Shown: positions 7,665-16,882, counted from the first letter of the stretch. The stretch is 60,547 nucleotides of DNA from Spartobacteria bacterium (GCA_947471565.1 CANIVT010000015.1:1-60547); one strand, 5' to 3'. Numbers and translations: made by a program. Notes: a model not told the origin generated them from the letters alone.

Positions 7665-9293
7665 ATGAAGGTTGGCCTCGCCCAGATCAACACGACGGTC
7701 GGTGACTTCGCCGGCAACGCCGACCTGATCCTTGCGGCCTATCGGAAGCTTGTTGCCGAGGGTGCGGAGCTGGTCGTGACCCCCGAGCTCTCCGTCACCG
7801 GCTATCCTCCCCTTGATTTGATTTTCGCCGGGGAGTTCGTCGAGCGGAACCTTACGAGCCTTAGGGAGATCCATGTGCAGGTCGGGGAAGTTCCCTTGCT
7901 GGTCGGTTTCATCGATCGGAATGTCACGGGCCACGGCAAACCCTTCCACAATGCCGCCGCCTTCCTTGAGAAGGGGAGACCGCCGGTGATCATCCACAAG
8001 CGTTTGCTGCCGACCTATGATGTCTTTGACGAGGCCCGCTACTTCGAGTCGGGTGCGGCCTCGGAGCCTATTGAGTTCGCTGGAAAGAAAATTGGCGTGA
8101 CCATCTGCGAGGACCTTTGGGCGTCCGACTATCTTCCCGGTCCCCTCTACAGGGTCGACCCTCCGGGTGAATTGGTCTCCAAAGGTGCTGATTTCCTCAT
8201 CAATCTCAGCGCCTCCCCATTCCAATACGGCAAGCCCGTGCGGCGGCTTCAGATGCTGGAGTCCCAGGCCAAGCGCCTTCGGGTTCCCATCTATTATTGC
8301 AACTCGGTCGGCGGCAATGATCAGCTCGTGTTTGACGGACACTCCCTTGTTCTCTCTGCTGATGGCACACGCTGCAGTGAGTTGAAGGGCTTCGCCGAGG
8401 AATTGGCCGTTGTCGGGGAGCCATCCGCACCCTGCTTCCCCGACCATCGGGACGACCTAGGGGAGCTGTATCACGCCCTTGTTCTGGGGCTGCGCGACTA
8501 CTTCCGCAAAAGCGGATTCAAGAGCGCGGTGCTGGGCCTGAGCGGAGGAATCGACTCAGCGCTGACGGCAGTTCTCGCCGTGGAGGCTCTCGGCAAGGAT
8601 CATGTCATTGGTGCGGCCATGCCAGGCCCTTACTCCTCGGAGGGAAGCGTCACGGACGCCCATCTGCTTGCAAAAAATCTTGGCATCCCGTGTTTCGAGC
8701 TTCCGATCACGGATAGTTTCGACGTCATGCTCTCCGGATTACAGAGCGCCTTTGAGGGGCGGCCTGAGGATGCCACCGAGGAGAACCTTCAGGCGCGTTT
8801 GCGCGGTGTCACGATGATGGCCCTCTCCAACAAGTTCGGGAGCTTGCTCCTGACGACAGGGAACAAGAGCGAGTTGGCCGTCGGCTACTGCACGCTCTAC
8901 GGCGACATGTGCGGCGGTTTGGCGGTCATCTCCGACCTCCCCAAGACCCTTGTGTACTCACTCTCCCGCTGGATCAATCGTGATCGAGAGATCATTCCGG
9001 CTTCGACCATCGAAAAGCCGCCAAGTGCTGAATTGCGTCCCGATCAGACCGATCAGGACACGCTTCCTCCCTACGATATGCTCGATGCCGTGCTGGGGCT
9101 CTACGTGGAGGAGAACCTTCCCGTCCGTGAGATTGTGGCGCGCGGGTACGACGAGGCGCTCGTGCGTCGGATCACGATGCTCGTGGATCGGAACGAGTAT
9201 AAGCGCAAGCAGGCCGCTCCGGGACTGAAGGTCACTGGCCGAGCCTTTGGGATGGGGCGTCGTTTGCCCCTTGCGCAAAGATACACTCCCTGA
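7665..9293 (+). CDS. nadE: Glutamine-dependent NAD+ synthetase
   Basis: Final step of NAD synthesis, amidating deamido-NAD with ammonia released from glutamine. The 542-residue protein has an N-terminal nitrilase-type glutaminase domain (about 1-255) with the triad E41, K112 and C148 (VTICEDLW), and a C-terminal synthetase domain with the PP-loop SGGIDS at 293-298. The two-domain form explains independence from a separate ammonia source. The ATG at 7665 begins MKVGLAQINTTVGDF, the normal start of the nitrilase domain; the frame is open 65 codons further upstream over the previous gene and is not used. Confidence 0.95.
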   Translation: MKVGLAQINTTVGDFAGNADLILAAYRKLVAEGAELVVTPELSVTGYPPLDLIFAGEFVERNLTSLREIHVQVGEVPLLVGFIDRNVTGHGKPFHNAAAFLEKGRPPVIIHKRLLPTYDVFDEARYFESGAASEPIEFAGKKIGVTICEDLWASDYLPGPLYRVDPPGELVSKGADFLINLSASPFQYGKPVRRLQMLESQAKRLRVPIYYCNSVGGNDQLVFDGHSLVLSADGTRCSELKGFAEELAVVGEPSAPCFPDHRDDLGELYHALVLGLRDYFRKSGFKSAVLGLSGGIDSALTAVLAVEALGKDHVIGAAMPGPYSSEGSVTDAHLLAKNLGIPCFELPITDSFDVMLSGLQSAFEGRPEDATEENLQARLRGVTMMALSNKFGSLLLTTGNKSELAVGYCTLYGDMCGGLAVISDLPKTLVYSLSRWINRDREIIPASTIEKPPSAELRPDQTDQDTLPPYDMLDAVLGLYVEENLPVREIVARGYDEALVRRITMLVDRNEYKRKQAAPGLKVTGRAFGMGRRLPLAQRYTP

Positions 9294-9334
9294 AAGTTCG
9301 AGTAGATACCCGCGGCAGGAGTTGTAGATTTATA

Positions 9335-9351
9335 TTGCGACTGGATCTCAT
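9335..9351. promoter_or_regulatory. Putative Fur box upstream of exbB
   Basis: TTGCGACTGGATCTCAT is an imperfect 7-3-7 palindrome 21 bases before the exbB ATG, overlapping a further TTCTCAA half-site. The same 17-bp pattern occurs before the TonB-dependent receptor (twice) and before feoAB, supporting one regulator. Fur, encoded at 13825, is the obvious candidate. Confidence 0.65.
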
Positions 9352-9372
9352 TCTCAATAATGATCCGCCGTC

Positions 9373-10002
9373 ATGAGCAACGACCCCATCGGTATCTTTC
9401 TCAAAGGGGGGCCTGTCATGGTTCCCATTCTCATCGTTTCCCTGCTGGTCACCGCCACGGTGATCGAGCGGATCCTTTTTCTCGTGAGGCTGGGACGCAG
9501 GCGGGATCCCGCCGTTGTGCGCGAGATCTTTGCCTGTGTGGAGCATGGTCGGCCGGAGGATGCCCTCAGGGCCGGGGAACATTCCGCTGATCCCGTGGCT
9601 AGGGCAGTAACGTCCGCTCTCCGTGAACGTGATACCAGCTACACCTCTGCTCTTCTGGCGGCGGCATCACGCGAACTCAGGAAGTTCAACCGCGGCCTGC
9701 CGCTTCTCGACACGGCGATCACGGTCGCGCCCCTCCTCGGCCTGCTGGGCACGGTGATGGGAATGATCCGGAGTTTCGGCCTCATCGCAGGCGAACTCGA
9801 CGCACCCGCCGCCATCACGGGTGGCATCGCGGAGGCGCTGATCGCGACGGCCTTTGGACTGCTGGTGGCCATCTTGGCCCTGCTTCCGTTCAACTACCTC
9901 AACGCTCGCCTGGAGGAAGCCCGAGCCGAACTCGAGGAGGCGGGCAACAGGCTCGAAATCTTGCTGGTCAGGGGTGGCGTCCGTGCCGGCCAAGAGCCAT
10001 AG
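9373..10002 (+). CDS. exbB: MotA/TolQ/ExbB proton channel protein
   Basis: ExbB is the inner-membrane scaffold and channel subunit that, with ExbD, energises TonB from the proton motive force. The 209-residue protein has three hydrophobic segments (about 16-38, 114-139 and 150-176) with the conserved VAPLLGLLGTVMGMI and GGIAEALIATAFGLLVAI stretches of the family. It opens an exbB-exbD-tonB run directly before a TonB-dependent receptor, which favours ExbB over TolQ or MotA. A Fur-box-like site sits just upstream, implying iron repression. Confidence 0.92.
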   Translation: MSNDPIGIFLKGGPVMVPILIVSLLVTATVIERILFLVRLGRRRDPAVVREIFACVEHGRPEDALRAGEHSADPVARAVTSALRERDTSYTSALLAAASRELRKFNRGLPLLDTAITVAPLLGLLGTVMGMIRSFGLIAGELDAPAAITGGIAEALIATAFGLLVAILALLPFNYLNARLEEARAELEEAGNRLEILLVRGGVRAGQEP

Positions 10003-10011
10003 CCGCCGCTG

Positions 10012-10476
10012 ATGCCCCTCGTTATTCCATCTCCCGGGTCTCGCAGGAAGGCGCGCATTGAGATCATTCCGCTGATCGACATCATGTTCTTCCTGCTGGC
10101 GACTTTTGTCATGGTGTCGCTCTCGATGGTGAAGAACAAAGGGATCCCGGTGAACCTGCCCGGAGCCACCACGGCGCAGGCGCAGGAACCGGGGGAAACT
10201 CATTTTGTGACGCTCTCACGTGACGGCGGGATCTCGGTGGACCGACGCCCTGTTGCCACTGCAGCGATTGAGGCCTCACTTGCCGATCTCAAGGCTGCGG
10301 ACCCCGAGCTCCGTCTCCTGATTAACGGGGACACCGATTCGAGCTTCGGCACCGCGGTCCTGGTCCTCGATACGGCGCGGCGCCTCGGCATTCGCAGGAT
10401 CGCCATCCAGACCAAGGGGTCGGCGCCCGCCGCGCAGCCTGCCTGGCCTGCTAAGGCCAAGGAATTGCCAAGGTGA
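10012..10476 (+). CDS. exbD: Biopolymer transport protein ExbD
   Basis: ExbD pairs with ExbB in the TonB motor. The 154-residue protein has a short cytoplasmic N-terminus, one transmembrane helix (about 19-40) carrying the essential aspartate D23 in IPLIDIMFF, and a periplasmic domain containing VTLSRDGGISVDRR and a C-terminal RRLGIRRIAIQT strand. The C-terminus after about residue 138 is Ala/Pro-rich and less conserved. It starts 9 bases after exbB, and its stop shares a base with the tonB ATG, indicating translational coupling. Confidence 0.92.
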   Translation: MPLVIPSPGSRRKARIEIIPLIDIMFFLLATFVMVSLSMVKNKGIPVNLPGATTAQAQEPGETHFVTLSRDGGISVDRRPVATAAIEASLADLKAADPELRLLINGDTDSSFGTAVLVLDTARRLGIRRIAIQTKGSAPAAQPAWPAKAKELPR

Positions 10477-11147
10477 TGAACCGGGAGCTTTCGCTCTGTT
10501 TTCTGGGGGCCCTGATGATCCATGGGTCGGTTCTCTGGGCGTGGGCACAGGCGCCCGCGCCTGTGATCGGTGCTCGGGAGACACCTGCTGTGGAAATCGA
10601 GATTTCGGAGGAGCGGACGCAGGCACCCTCACCTGAGTCAGCGGAGACTGAGAAGGCAACCGCCATGCCCCCTGCTACGCAGGAGAAAGAGACCGAGTCC
10701 CAGCCGGAGTCCGAGGCAATGGTGTCCGAGCCGCAGTCCAAGCCGGCCCCGCAGCCCACAACCCAAGCCCGGCAGCAAACCAACCATATGCCCCCGCGTC
10801 CCCTTACGACCAATCCGCGCTCCGTTCTCCCGTCCGCTGCATCCACATACCTTGCGGCCGGTGGAAAGGACCGCGCGCATGCCTCGTGGAAGCATCGCGT
10901 CACACCCTCATATCCCCCTTCGGCGTTGATGGCGCGGAGTTCCGGTCGAGTGCTGGTGACGGTCCAGGTGAATGCCCTCGGGCAGGCAACGGCGGCCTCG
11001 GTCAGTTCCTCCAGCGGCAACGCAGTCCTTGATTCCGCGGCAGCCCGTGCGGCCCGGGCCTCCACCTACAACCCCAGGTGCGTTCTGGGTGTCCCCCTGC
11101 CCGACACGGTGGTCATTCCCTATAATTTCGGCATCCGGGGCCGCTGA
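10476..11147 (+). CDS. tonB: TonB energy-transducing protein
   Basis: Periplasm-spanning protein that transmits ExbBD energy to outer-membrane receptors. The 223-residue product has an N-terminal signal anchor (about 5-22), a long Pro/Glu/Gln-rich linker (about 40-110), and a C-terminal TonB domain (about 145-220) with YPPSALMARSSGRVLVTVQV and the usual terminal strand ending PYNFGIRGR. The ATG at 10476 overlaps the exbD stop in TGATG; a GTG three bases earlier is an alternative start. It belongs to the exbB-exbD-tonB operon. Confidence 0.9.
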   Translation: MNRELSLCFLGALMIHGSVLWAWAQAPAPVIGARETPAVEIEISEERTQAPSPESAETEKATAMPPATQEKETESQPESEAMVSEPQSKPAPQPTTQARQQTNHMPPRPLTTNPRSVLPSAASTYLAAGGKDRAHASWKHRVTPSYPPSALMARSSGRVLVTVQVNALGQATAASVSSSSGNAVLDSAAARAARASTYNPRCVLGVPLPDTVVIPYNFGIRGR

Positions 11148-11175
11148 ACGAGGGTGCCGGGCGGCCGCGAAAATA

Positions 11176-11192
11176 TTGAGACTCGTTCTCAT
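11176..11192. promoter_or_regulatory. Putative Fur box a, upstream of receptor
   Basis: TTGAGACTCGTTCTCAT contains the inverted arms TGAGA and TCTCA separated by five bases. It lies 29 bases after the tonB stop and matches the 17-bp pattern seen before exbB and feoAB. Confidence 0.65.
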
Positions 11193-11200
11193 CTTTAATG

Positions 11201-11217
11201 TTGCGACTGGATCTCAA
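11201..11217. promoter_or_regulatory. Putative Fur box b, upstream of receptor
   Basis: TTGCGACTGGATCTCAA is almost identical to the site before exbB (16 of 17 positions). It starts 25 bases after the first position of box a, so the two sites are about 2.4 helical turns apart, as in multi-site Fur operators. It lies inside the longest receptor reading frame, an argument for a later start codon. Confidence 0.65.
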
Positions 11218-11239
11218 TCTCATGTATGAACTCCCGCCC

Positions 11240-13513
11240 ATGAATCCATCAAACCACGCCGCTGTGAGAGGCGCCGCTCAATTCCTGACGTTCGTGTGTC
11301 TGACGACGCTAGGTAATCTCCTCGCTGCAACGGCCATTGTGGATGAAATCGAGAAAAAAGCCCTAACCAACGGCGCCACCGCCGCACAACTCGAGGAGGT
11401 GAACGTGATCGAGACGCTCCAACCGGCGGAGAATGGCCCGTTCCTCCCCGATGTCGAGGGAGCCGAGATCTTCGCTGGCAAGCGCACGGATAACATCGAT
11501 CCCAACCTCCTGCCCCAGATCAACAACAACAATTACCGCCAAGCCCTCCAGACGACAGCGGGAGTGGTTCTCTCCGAGGAGTCGACGCCGCTCGTGAGCA
11601 TCGGCACGCGAGGCCTGCCTCCAGACCGGATGAAGTTCCTGCAGGTGATGAAGGACGGCTTTCCCATCCATGCCGACATGTTCGGTTATCCCGAGGCCTA
11701 CTACACGCCGCCGATTGATGGGACGAAGCGCCTCGAGATCATCCGGGGTGGCGCGGCGCTCCTCTATGGACCGCAGCCCGGCGGTGCCGTGAATTACGTC
11801 ATGGAGAAACCTCCGCTCGACACCCCTTTCACCATGCGGAGCCTCAATACACTTGGCAGCTTCAATTACTACGCGAATTTCACGGAACTCGGCGGAACCA
11901 TCGGGAATCTGGGTTATTACGGCTATTACAACCGCCGCCAGACGGATGGATTCCGCCAGGCCAACAGCGCGTGGTGGGTGAACAACTGGAGCGGCACCCT
12001 GGCCTGGGGAGCCAAGACGACCAAGCGCACCTACCTCATCGTCGATGCTTATCAGAACAGCAATCAAGAACCCGGAGGACTGACCACGTCGACAGCCACC
12101 AATGCCGTGAACTGGAACTCCAACCCCACAGGCACCTCGCGCTTTTACGACATGCTCAACATCAGCCGCTACGCCGTCTCTCTCCTGCATGAGAACGACC
12201 TGAGCGAGAAGGCTTTCTTCAGTTTCCGCACTTGGTGGAACTACTATGGTCGCTGGAGCCGTCGGCAGAATGGCGGCGGGTTCGGCACGATCCCGACCGG
12301 TTCCAAGGCCAACAGCAACCAGATCCAGAACCAGCAGTTTTATACCTTCGGAGCTATCCCCCAGCTCCGCTACGACTACGACTTCCTAGGGAACACCCAC
12401 ACGATCACCGCGGGGGCGATGCTCTACAACACGCAGTCACCCCTCAACCAGCAAACCGGCGCCACTCCTTGGGCAACCAGTGGATCCCTGGCCAACCAGA
12501 GCTGGAGGCAAAATTGGTATGCCTCCTTCTTCGCGGAGAACCGCTTTGTCTTCGGGAAATTCCAGTTCATCCCCGCTGTCCGCTTCGAGAACATCTGGCA
12601 GACCATCAACGAGTCGGCCAATGTCGCCAAGACTGCGGCGGGACAGCCGCTCTCCAACGAGAGCAACTATGCCTTCGTGCCCCTTCCCGGATTCGGAGCA
12701 GAGTACAAATTCAACGACTGGGTCACCGCCTACGGGAATGCCTCCCAGTCCTACAAGCCGGTCACCTTTAGCCAGGCCATTCCCAACGCCCCGAATGTGT
12801 CCGTCCCAAACAACCTCCAACCAAGCATCGCCTGGAATTTCGAGGGGGGTTTCCGCGGTAACCCGCGTCCATGGCTAGCATGGCAAAGCAGCTACTTTGT
12901 CCTGAATTTCTACAACCAGATCGGATCGGTGAACCCCACACCCTCGACCACCGTTATCCAGACTATCGGCAACTCCTCCACGATCGGGTGGGATAACATG
13001 CTCCAGCTGGATTGCGTGGGTCTGGCCGACGAGGTCCGCAAGACACCCTCCACGCTTAGGCAGGCCGGTCCGGGTGACATCAAGCAGGGAGGAACAGCCA
13101 ACATCCACAGCCTCGTGGACACCTATGGCTCCATGCTCCTCACCATGGGATACACCCTGCAGAGCGGCACCTACACGAGTGGTCAGTATCAGGGGAAGAC
13201 CCCGCAATACACTCCGGATTACCTGCTTCGTCTCGGAGCCCTCTACAACTGGCGTGACCGTGTGAAACTGGGTCTCCTTACCACGTTCAGTGCGTCGGCC
13301 TATGCCAACGACAACAACACCCAGCAATACCTGATGAACTCTTATAACGTCTGGGACTTCACCTACGAGGTGAACCTCCTCAAGGACCGCCTCAGCGTCA
13401 TCGGTGGCATCAACAACCTCTTCAACCTGAAATACACCACCCGGATCACTCAAACCGGCATCGATCCGGCGATGCCGCGCAACTGGTACGCCGGGGTGCA
13501 GGTGAAGTTCTGA
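11240..13513 (+). CDS. TonB-dependent outer-membrane receptor, FecA-like
   Basis: A TonB-dependent receptor of 757 residues, probably importing a ferric chelate. A signal sequence ends near the AATA at about 28-32. The plug domain (about 60-200) has SIGTRGLPPDR and the LEIIRGGAALLYGPQPGGAVNYV region (split here only by position), both resembling FecA-type receptors. The rest is beta-barrel with aromatic-rich strands, and the C-terminus ends in VQVKF with a terminal Phe as in outer-membrane barrels. ATGs at 11198 and 11222 are also in frame, but the first overlaps Fur box b, so 11240 is preferred. Ligand identity (citrate or siderophore) is an inference. Confidence 0.88.
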   Translation: MNPSNHAAVRGAAQFLTFVCLTTLGNLLAATAIVDEIEKKALTNGATAAQLEEVNVIETLQPAENGPFLPDVEGAEIFAGKRTDNIDPNLLPQINNNNYRQALQTTAGVVLSEESTPLVSIGTRGLPPDRMKFLQVMKDGFPIHADMFGYPEAYYTPPIDGTKRLEIIRGGAALLYGPQPGGAVNYVMEKPPLDTPFTMRSLNTLGSFNYYANFTELGGTIGNLGYYGYYNRRQTDGFRQANSAWWVNNWSGTLAWGAKTTKRTYLIVDAYQNSNQEPGGLTTSTATNAVNWNSNPTGTSRFYDMLNISRYAVSLLHENDLSEKAFFSFRTWWNYYGRWSRRQNGGGFGTIPTGSKANSNQIQNQQFYTFGAIPQLRYDYDFLGNTHTITAGAMLYNTQSPLNQQTGATPWATSGSLANQSWRQNWYASFFAENRFVFGKFQFIPAVRFENIWQTINESANVAKTAAGQPLSNESNYAFVPLPGFGAEYKFNDWVTAYGNASQSYKPVTFSQAIPNAPNVSVPNNLQPSIAWNFEGGFRGNPRPWLAWQSSYFVLNFYNQIGSVNPTPSTTVIQTIGNSSTIGWDNMLQLDCVGLADEVRKTPSTLRQAGPGDIKQGGTANIHSLVDTYGSMLLTMGYTLQSGTYTSGQYQGKTPQYTPDYLLRLGALYNWRDRVKLGLLTTFSASAYANDNNTQQYLMNSYNVWDFTYEVNLLKDRLSVIGGINNLFNLKYTTRITQTGIDPAMPRNWYAGVQVKF

Positions 13514-13576
13514 GGGGAAGGGGATCACGCTTTATCCCGAATTGTGCACTAAGAACAAGAACCCGAGCAGGACAGG

Positions 13577-13687
13577 GGTTAAAAGTGTTAGAATCGTTAC
13601 AACGTTAAAACGTGCGGAGGTGGCACCTTCAGCTGAAACAAGTCCATTCGCCACCTTTTAACTTTCTAACGCCTTCACGTTTTAACC
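13577..13687. repeat. Family B inverted iteron repeat, copy B1
   Basis: The left arm (13577-13613) is a run of about four 9-nt units of the form GTTAAAAnn; the right arm (13655-13687) is the inverted equivalent (TTTTAAC, TTCTAAC, TTTTAACC). About 41 bases separate the arms. The copy lies in the 311-base gap between the receptor and fur. The rest of that gap (13688-13824) holds only a short ATTACGGATTGTAAT palindrome and no convincing gene or Fur box. Confidence 0.75.
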
Positions 13688-13824
13688 ACGCACAGAATCA
13701 CCAACCGGGTGAAGCCCCCAAATCTGAGAGACAAGCCCAATAGGCAAATTACGGATTGTAATGCGGGATCACCCCCATCCGGCGTCTTGACTGGCGTCGA
13801 GGATTGTCGTCATGGTGCAGTGAC

Positions 13825-14325
13825 ATGGATCAACAGTCGCTCAACGCCGTTCTTGGTCAGGCACAGGCCTTCTTTGCCTCCAAGGGACTCCGCTTCACTC
13901 GGCAACGTGAGGCGTTGGTCACCCTGATTTTCCGCAACGACGATCATTTCCGCCCCGAGGATCTCCTGCCCAAGCTTCGCAAGAAAGACGGGGCCGTTTC
14001 CCGCGCCACGATCTACCGCACGATCCTGCTGCTTGTCGAAAGCGGTATGCTCCGGGAGATTTCGCTCGGCGGCGGCGAACGTCTCTACGACCCGAACTTC
14101 CTTAAGAGCCCCAACCACAACCACCTGGTCTGCGTCGACTGCAAGGAGATCATCGAGTTTGAGGATCTCAATATCGACGTGATGCAAAACTGCATCACGC
14201 GACGTCTCGGTTTCTCGCCGACCCAGAAGGCGATCCGCATTGAGGGAAGCTGCGACCGCCTCCGGCTGCTTGGTTCGTGCGCCAATTTCAAGGGCGGGAA
14301 GAGCCGCAGAACGGCACGCCGTTAG
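13825..14325 (+). CDS. fur: Ferric uptake regulator, Fur family
   Basis: A Fur-family repressor of 166 residues. The winged helix with the ATIYRTILLLVESGMLREI recognition region spans about 20-85; the dimer domain follows. The metal-binding HNHLVC/C segment has H98, H100, C103 and C106. The usual second CxxC near the C-terminus is altered: C143 is present but the partner position is L146, with another Cys at 152. Context (TonB system, receptor and FeoAB on both sides with shared palindromes) supports an iron-responsive Fur rather than Zur or PerR. ATG 13825 is chosen over a TTG seven codons upstream. Confidence 0.88.
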   Translation: MDQQSLNAVLGQAQAFFASKGLRFTRQREALVTLIFRNDDHFRPEDLLPKLRKKDGAVSRATIYRTILLLVESGMLREISLGGGERLYDPNFLKSPNHNHLVCVDCKEIIEFEDLNIDVMQNCITRRLGFSPTQKAIRIEGSCDRLRLLGSCANFKGGKSRRTARR

Positions 14326-14375
14326 GCTGGGGACTTTACCAGGTAGCATCAGGGAAGATTGACGAGAGGTGCTTT

Positions 14376-14392
14376 TTGAGATTGTATCTCAA
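14376..14392. promoter_or_regulatory. Putative Fur box upstream of feoAB
   Basis: TTGAGATTGTATCTCAA is a perfect 7-3-7 palindrome 14 bases before the feoAB ATG, followed by a further TCTC half-site. It is the most symmetrical of the four sites and best defines the motif TTGMGAYTSKWTCTCAW. Confidence 0.75.
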
Positions 14393-14406
14393 TCTCCTTT
14401 CGATCA

Positions 14407-16872
14407 ATGCCTCGTCTTTCCGAACTTAAGCCCGGCCAGAGCGCCGTCGTGACAGGACTGCCTGCCGACGAGAATCTGGCGATCCGTCTCAGGGAGATGG
14501 GACTGCTCAAGGGAACCGCGATTACCTTCATCCGGAGCGCCCCGATGGGGGATCCGATGGAGTTCCGCCTCCGAGGTTTCGAACTGAGCATCCGGTGTTC
14601 CGACGCCGCCCAGGTCATGGTCGATCACCTGCAGGAGGAGAAGTCCGCGGGAAACGTGATGCCAGTCGTTCCCCCTGCCCATGTGATTCCCTCGGGTGCC
14701 GTCCGCAGTGCGGTCTCGGTTCATCAGGTCTTCACGGAAGAAGTTGTGGTGAAGACCGGAGCGTCGAGGCCCAAGTCCTATGCGGTTGTCGGGAATCCCA
14801 ACTCCGGGAAGACCACGCTCTTCAACGCCCTCACCGGCCTGCGTCAGAAGGTCGCCAACTACCCCGGCGTGACCGTGGAAAAGAAATCGGGTCAGTTCAT
14901 CGGACAGCATGGTGAAAAGATCGAGCTGCTCGACCTGCCCGGAAGTTACAGTCTGGGTGCACACGCCCCTGACGAGCGCATCACGCGGGATGTCCTGCTC
15001 GATCTGCGTCAGGATACACCACGGCCGGAACGCATCCTCTGCGTGGTGGATGCCTCCCACCTGGAACGGAACCTCTATTTCGTGACCCAGGTGCTCGAGC
15101 TCGGACTACCCACCGTCATCGCGCTGAACATGACCGATCTTGCGCAGGCACAGGGCACTCCGGTGAATGCGGGCCGGCTCGCCGAGGAACTTGGTGTGCC
15201 GGTGATCCCGGTGCAGGCAACCCGCAGGGAGACGCTCCTTGCGCTCCGCCTGGCGCTGAGCCGTGCCGATGTCCCTTGCAGCGGCTGGACCGCTGATTTT
15301 CCACCGGTGTGGACCCGGGCGACGGACAAAGTCGCCGCCTGCTGGCCGGAGCGTCGTGACGAGGCAAGAGGCCCTCGGGACCCTCAGGCCCGGATGAAGG
15401 CCTCCATCCTGATTGCGGCAACCGACCAGGAGTCGGCCTCCTTGGGGAGCGAGCTGGGGGCCGGCCCGGCGTTGAGTGCCGCCATCGGGCAGCGGGCTGC
15501 CTTAGAGAGGGAGCTGCCCGAGTGGCGCGAGACGATCGTCGCCTCACGCTACGAACGGATTGGAAAGCTCTCCCACATAGCCCAGGGAGGAATGACCGCC
15601 ATCAGTGACAAGCTCACCCAACGGCTCGATGATCTGCTGACCCACAAGGCATTGGGGTGGCTGGTGTTCCTGGGGATGATGGTGACGATGTTTGTCTCCA
15701 TCTTCACCATCGCCTCGTACCCGATGGATTGGATCGAGGCCGGATTCGGAATGCTCTCCGGTGCCGTTCAGGAAGCCATGCCCGCAGGGGACCTTCGTGA
15801 TCTTCTCACCGACGGAGTCATCGCCGGGGTGGGGGGCGTGGTTGTCTTTCTGCCCCAGATCCTGATCCTGTTTTTCTTCATCGGCCTGCTCGAGGACACG
15901 GGCTACATGGCGCGGGCTGCCTTTCTCATGGACCGCGTGATGAGCCGGGTCGGCCTGCATGGGAAATCGTTCATTCCGCTGCTCAGTTCCTATGCCTGCG
16001 CGATTCCGGGAATCATGTCGACGCGCACGATCGAGAATCCCAAGGACCGGTTGGTCACCATTCTTGTCGCGCCGCTGATGAGCTGTTCGGCGCGTCTCCC
16101 GGTCTATGCCCTCATGATTGCGGCGCTCCTTCCCTCGGAATCCGTCTGGGGCAAGGGTGGCATCATGATGGGGCTCTACCTGCTCGGCACGGTGGCCGCG
16201 CTCTTCTTTGCTTGGGTCTTCAAGAAGACAATCCTCAAGGGGGAGACGCCGGTCTTCCTGATGGAGCTGCCTCCTTACAGGATCCCGTCCCTTCTTCAGA
16301 TCGCGGCACAGATGTGGCAGCGCTCCGCTTTATTCCTGAAGCGTGCCGGAACCGTGATCCTCGGCATCTCGATCATCCTTTGGTTTCTGGCTACCTTCCC
16401 AAAGGTTGAGGCAAAGAAAGGGGATCCTGAGCCGACCAAGGCCGAGCAGCTTCAGCAGAGCTTCGCAGGACGAATCGGCCATCTCATGGAGCCCGCCATC
16501 GCACCACTCGGTATGGATTGGAAGATGGGTATCGGACTCGTTGCGGCACAGGCTGCGCGGGAAGTCTTCGTCGGCACCATGTCGATCGTTTACAACGTCG
16601 AGGCTGGTGAAGAGGAGCAAGGCGGCACCCTGGTCAAGACTCTCCGCGAGGAGAAGCGCCCGGATGGGACGCCGGTCTTCACCCCGCTCACCTGCCTCTC
16701 GATCCTCATTTTCTTTGTTCTCTCCATGCAGTGCGTGAGCACCCTGGCCGTGGTGAGGCGCGAGACCAACAGCCTCCGCTGGCCCATTTTCCAGTTCTGC
16801 TACATGACGGGTGCGGCCTGGATCGCGTCGTTCCTAGTTTACCAAGGGGGACGCCTCCTTGGATTTCACTGA
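14407..16872 (+). CDS. feoB: FeoA-FeoB fusion, ferrous iron transporter
   Basis: An 821-residue fusion. Residues 1-75 form a FeoA SH3-like domain (LSELKPGQSAVVTGL, REMGLLKGTAITF); residues about 124-290 are the FeoB GTPase with GNPNSGKT (129-136), DLPG (176-179) and NMTD (G4). The polytopic transport region (about 405-815) follows, with the two gate domains including AAFLMDRVMSRVGLHGKSFIPLLSSYACAIPG, cited by position. It imports Fe2+ across the inner membrane. Most bacteria encode FeoA and FeoB separately, so the fusion fixes their stoichiometry. A Fur box precedes it and a FeoB-associated Cys-rich peptide follows. Confidence 0.95.
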   Translation: MPRLSELKPGQSAVVTGLPADENLAIRLREMGLLKGTAITFIRSAPMGDPMEFRLRGFELSIRCSDAAQVMVDHLQEEKSAGNVMPVVPPAHVIPSGAVRSAVSVHQVFTEEVVVKTGASRPKSYAVVGNPNSGKTTLFNALTGLRQKVANYPGVTVEKKSGQFIGQHGEKIELLDLPGSYSLGAHAPDERITRDVLLDLRQDTPRPERILCVVDASHLERNLYFVTQVLELGLPTVIALNMTDLAQAQGTPVNAGRLAEELGVPVIPVQATRRETLLALRLALSRADVPCSGWTADFPPVWTRATDKVAACWPERRDEARGPRDPQARMKASILIAATDQESASLGSELGAGPALSAAIGQRAALERELPEWRETIVASRYERIGKLSHIAQGGMTAISDKLTQRLDDLLTHKALGWLVFLGMMVTMFVSIFTIASYPMDWIEAGFGMLSGAVQEAMPAGDLRDLLTDGVIAGVGGVVVFLPQILILFFFIGLLEDTGYMARAAFLMDRVMSRVGLHGKSFIPLLSSYACAIPGIMSTRTIENPKDRLVTILVAPLMSCSARLPVYALMIAALLPSESVWGKGGIMMGLYLLGTVAALFFAWVFKKTILKGETPVFLMELPPYRIPSLLQIAAQMWQRSALFLKRAGTVILGISIILWFLATFPKVEAKKGDPEPTKAEQLQQSFAGRIGHLMEPAIAPLGMDWKMGIGLVAAQAAREVFVGTMSIVYNVEAGEEEQGGTLVKTLREEKRPDGTPVFTPLTCLSILIFFVLSMQCVSTLAVVRRETNSLRWPIFQFCYMTGAAWIASFLVYQGGRLLGFH

Positions 16873-16882
16873 GGTGAAGATT

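Noticed and set aside
13577-13687. A CRISPR array
   Set aside because: The units are about 9 bases and adjacent, with an inverted arm; no spacers of regular length and no cas genes.
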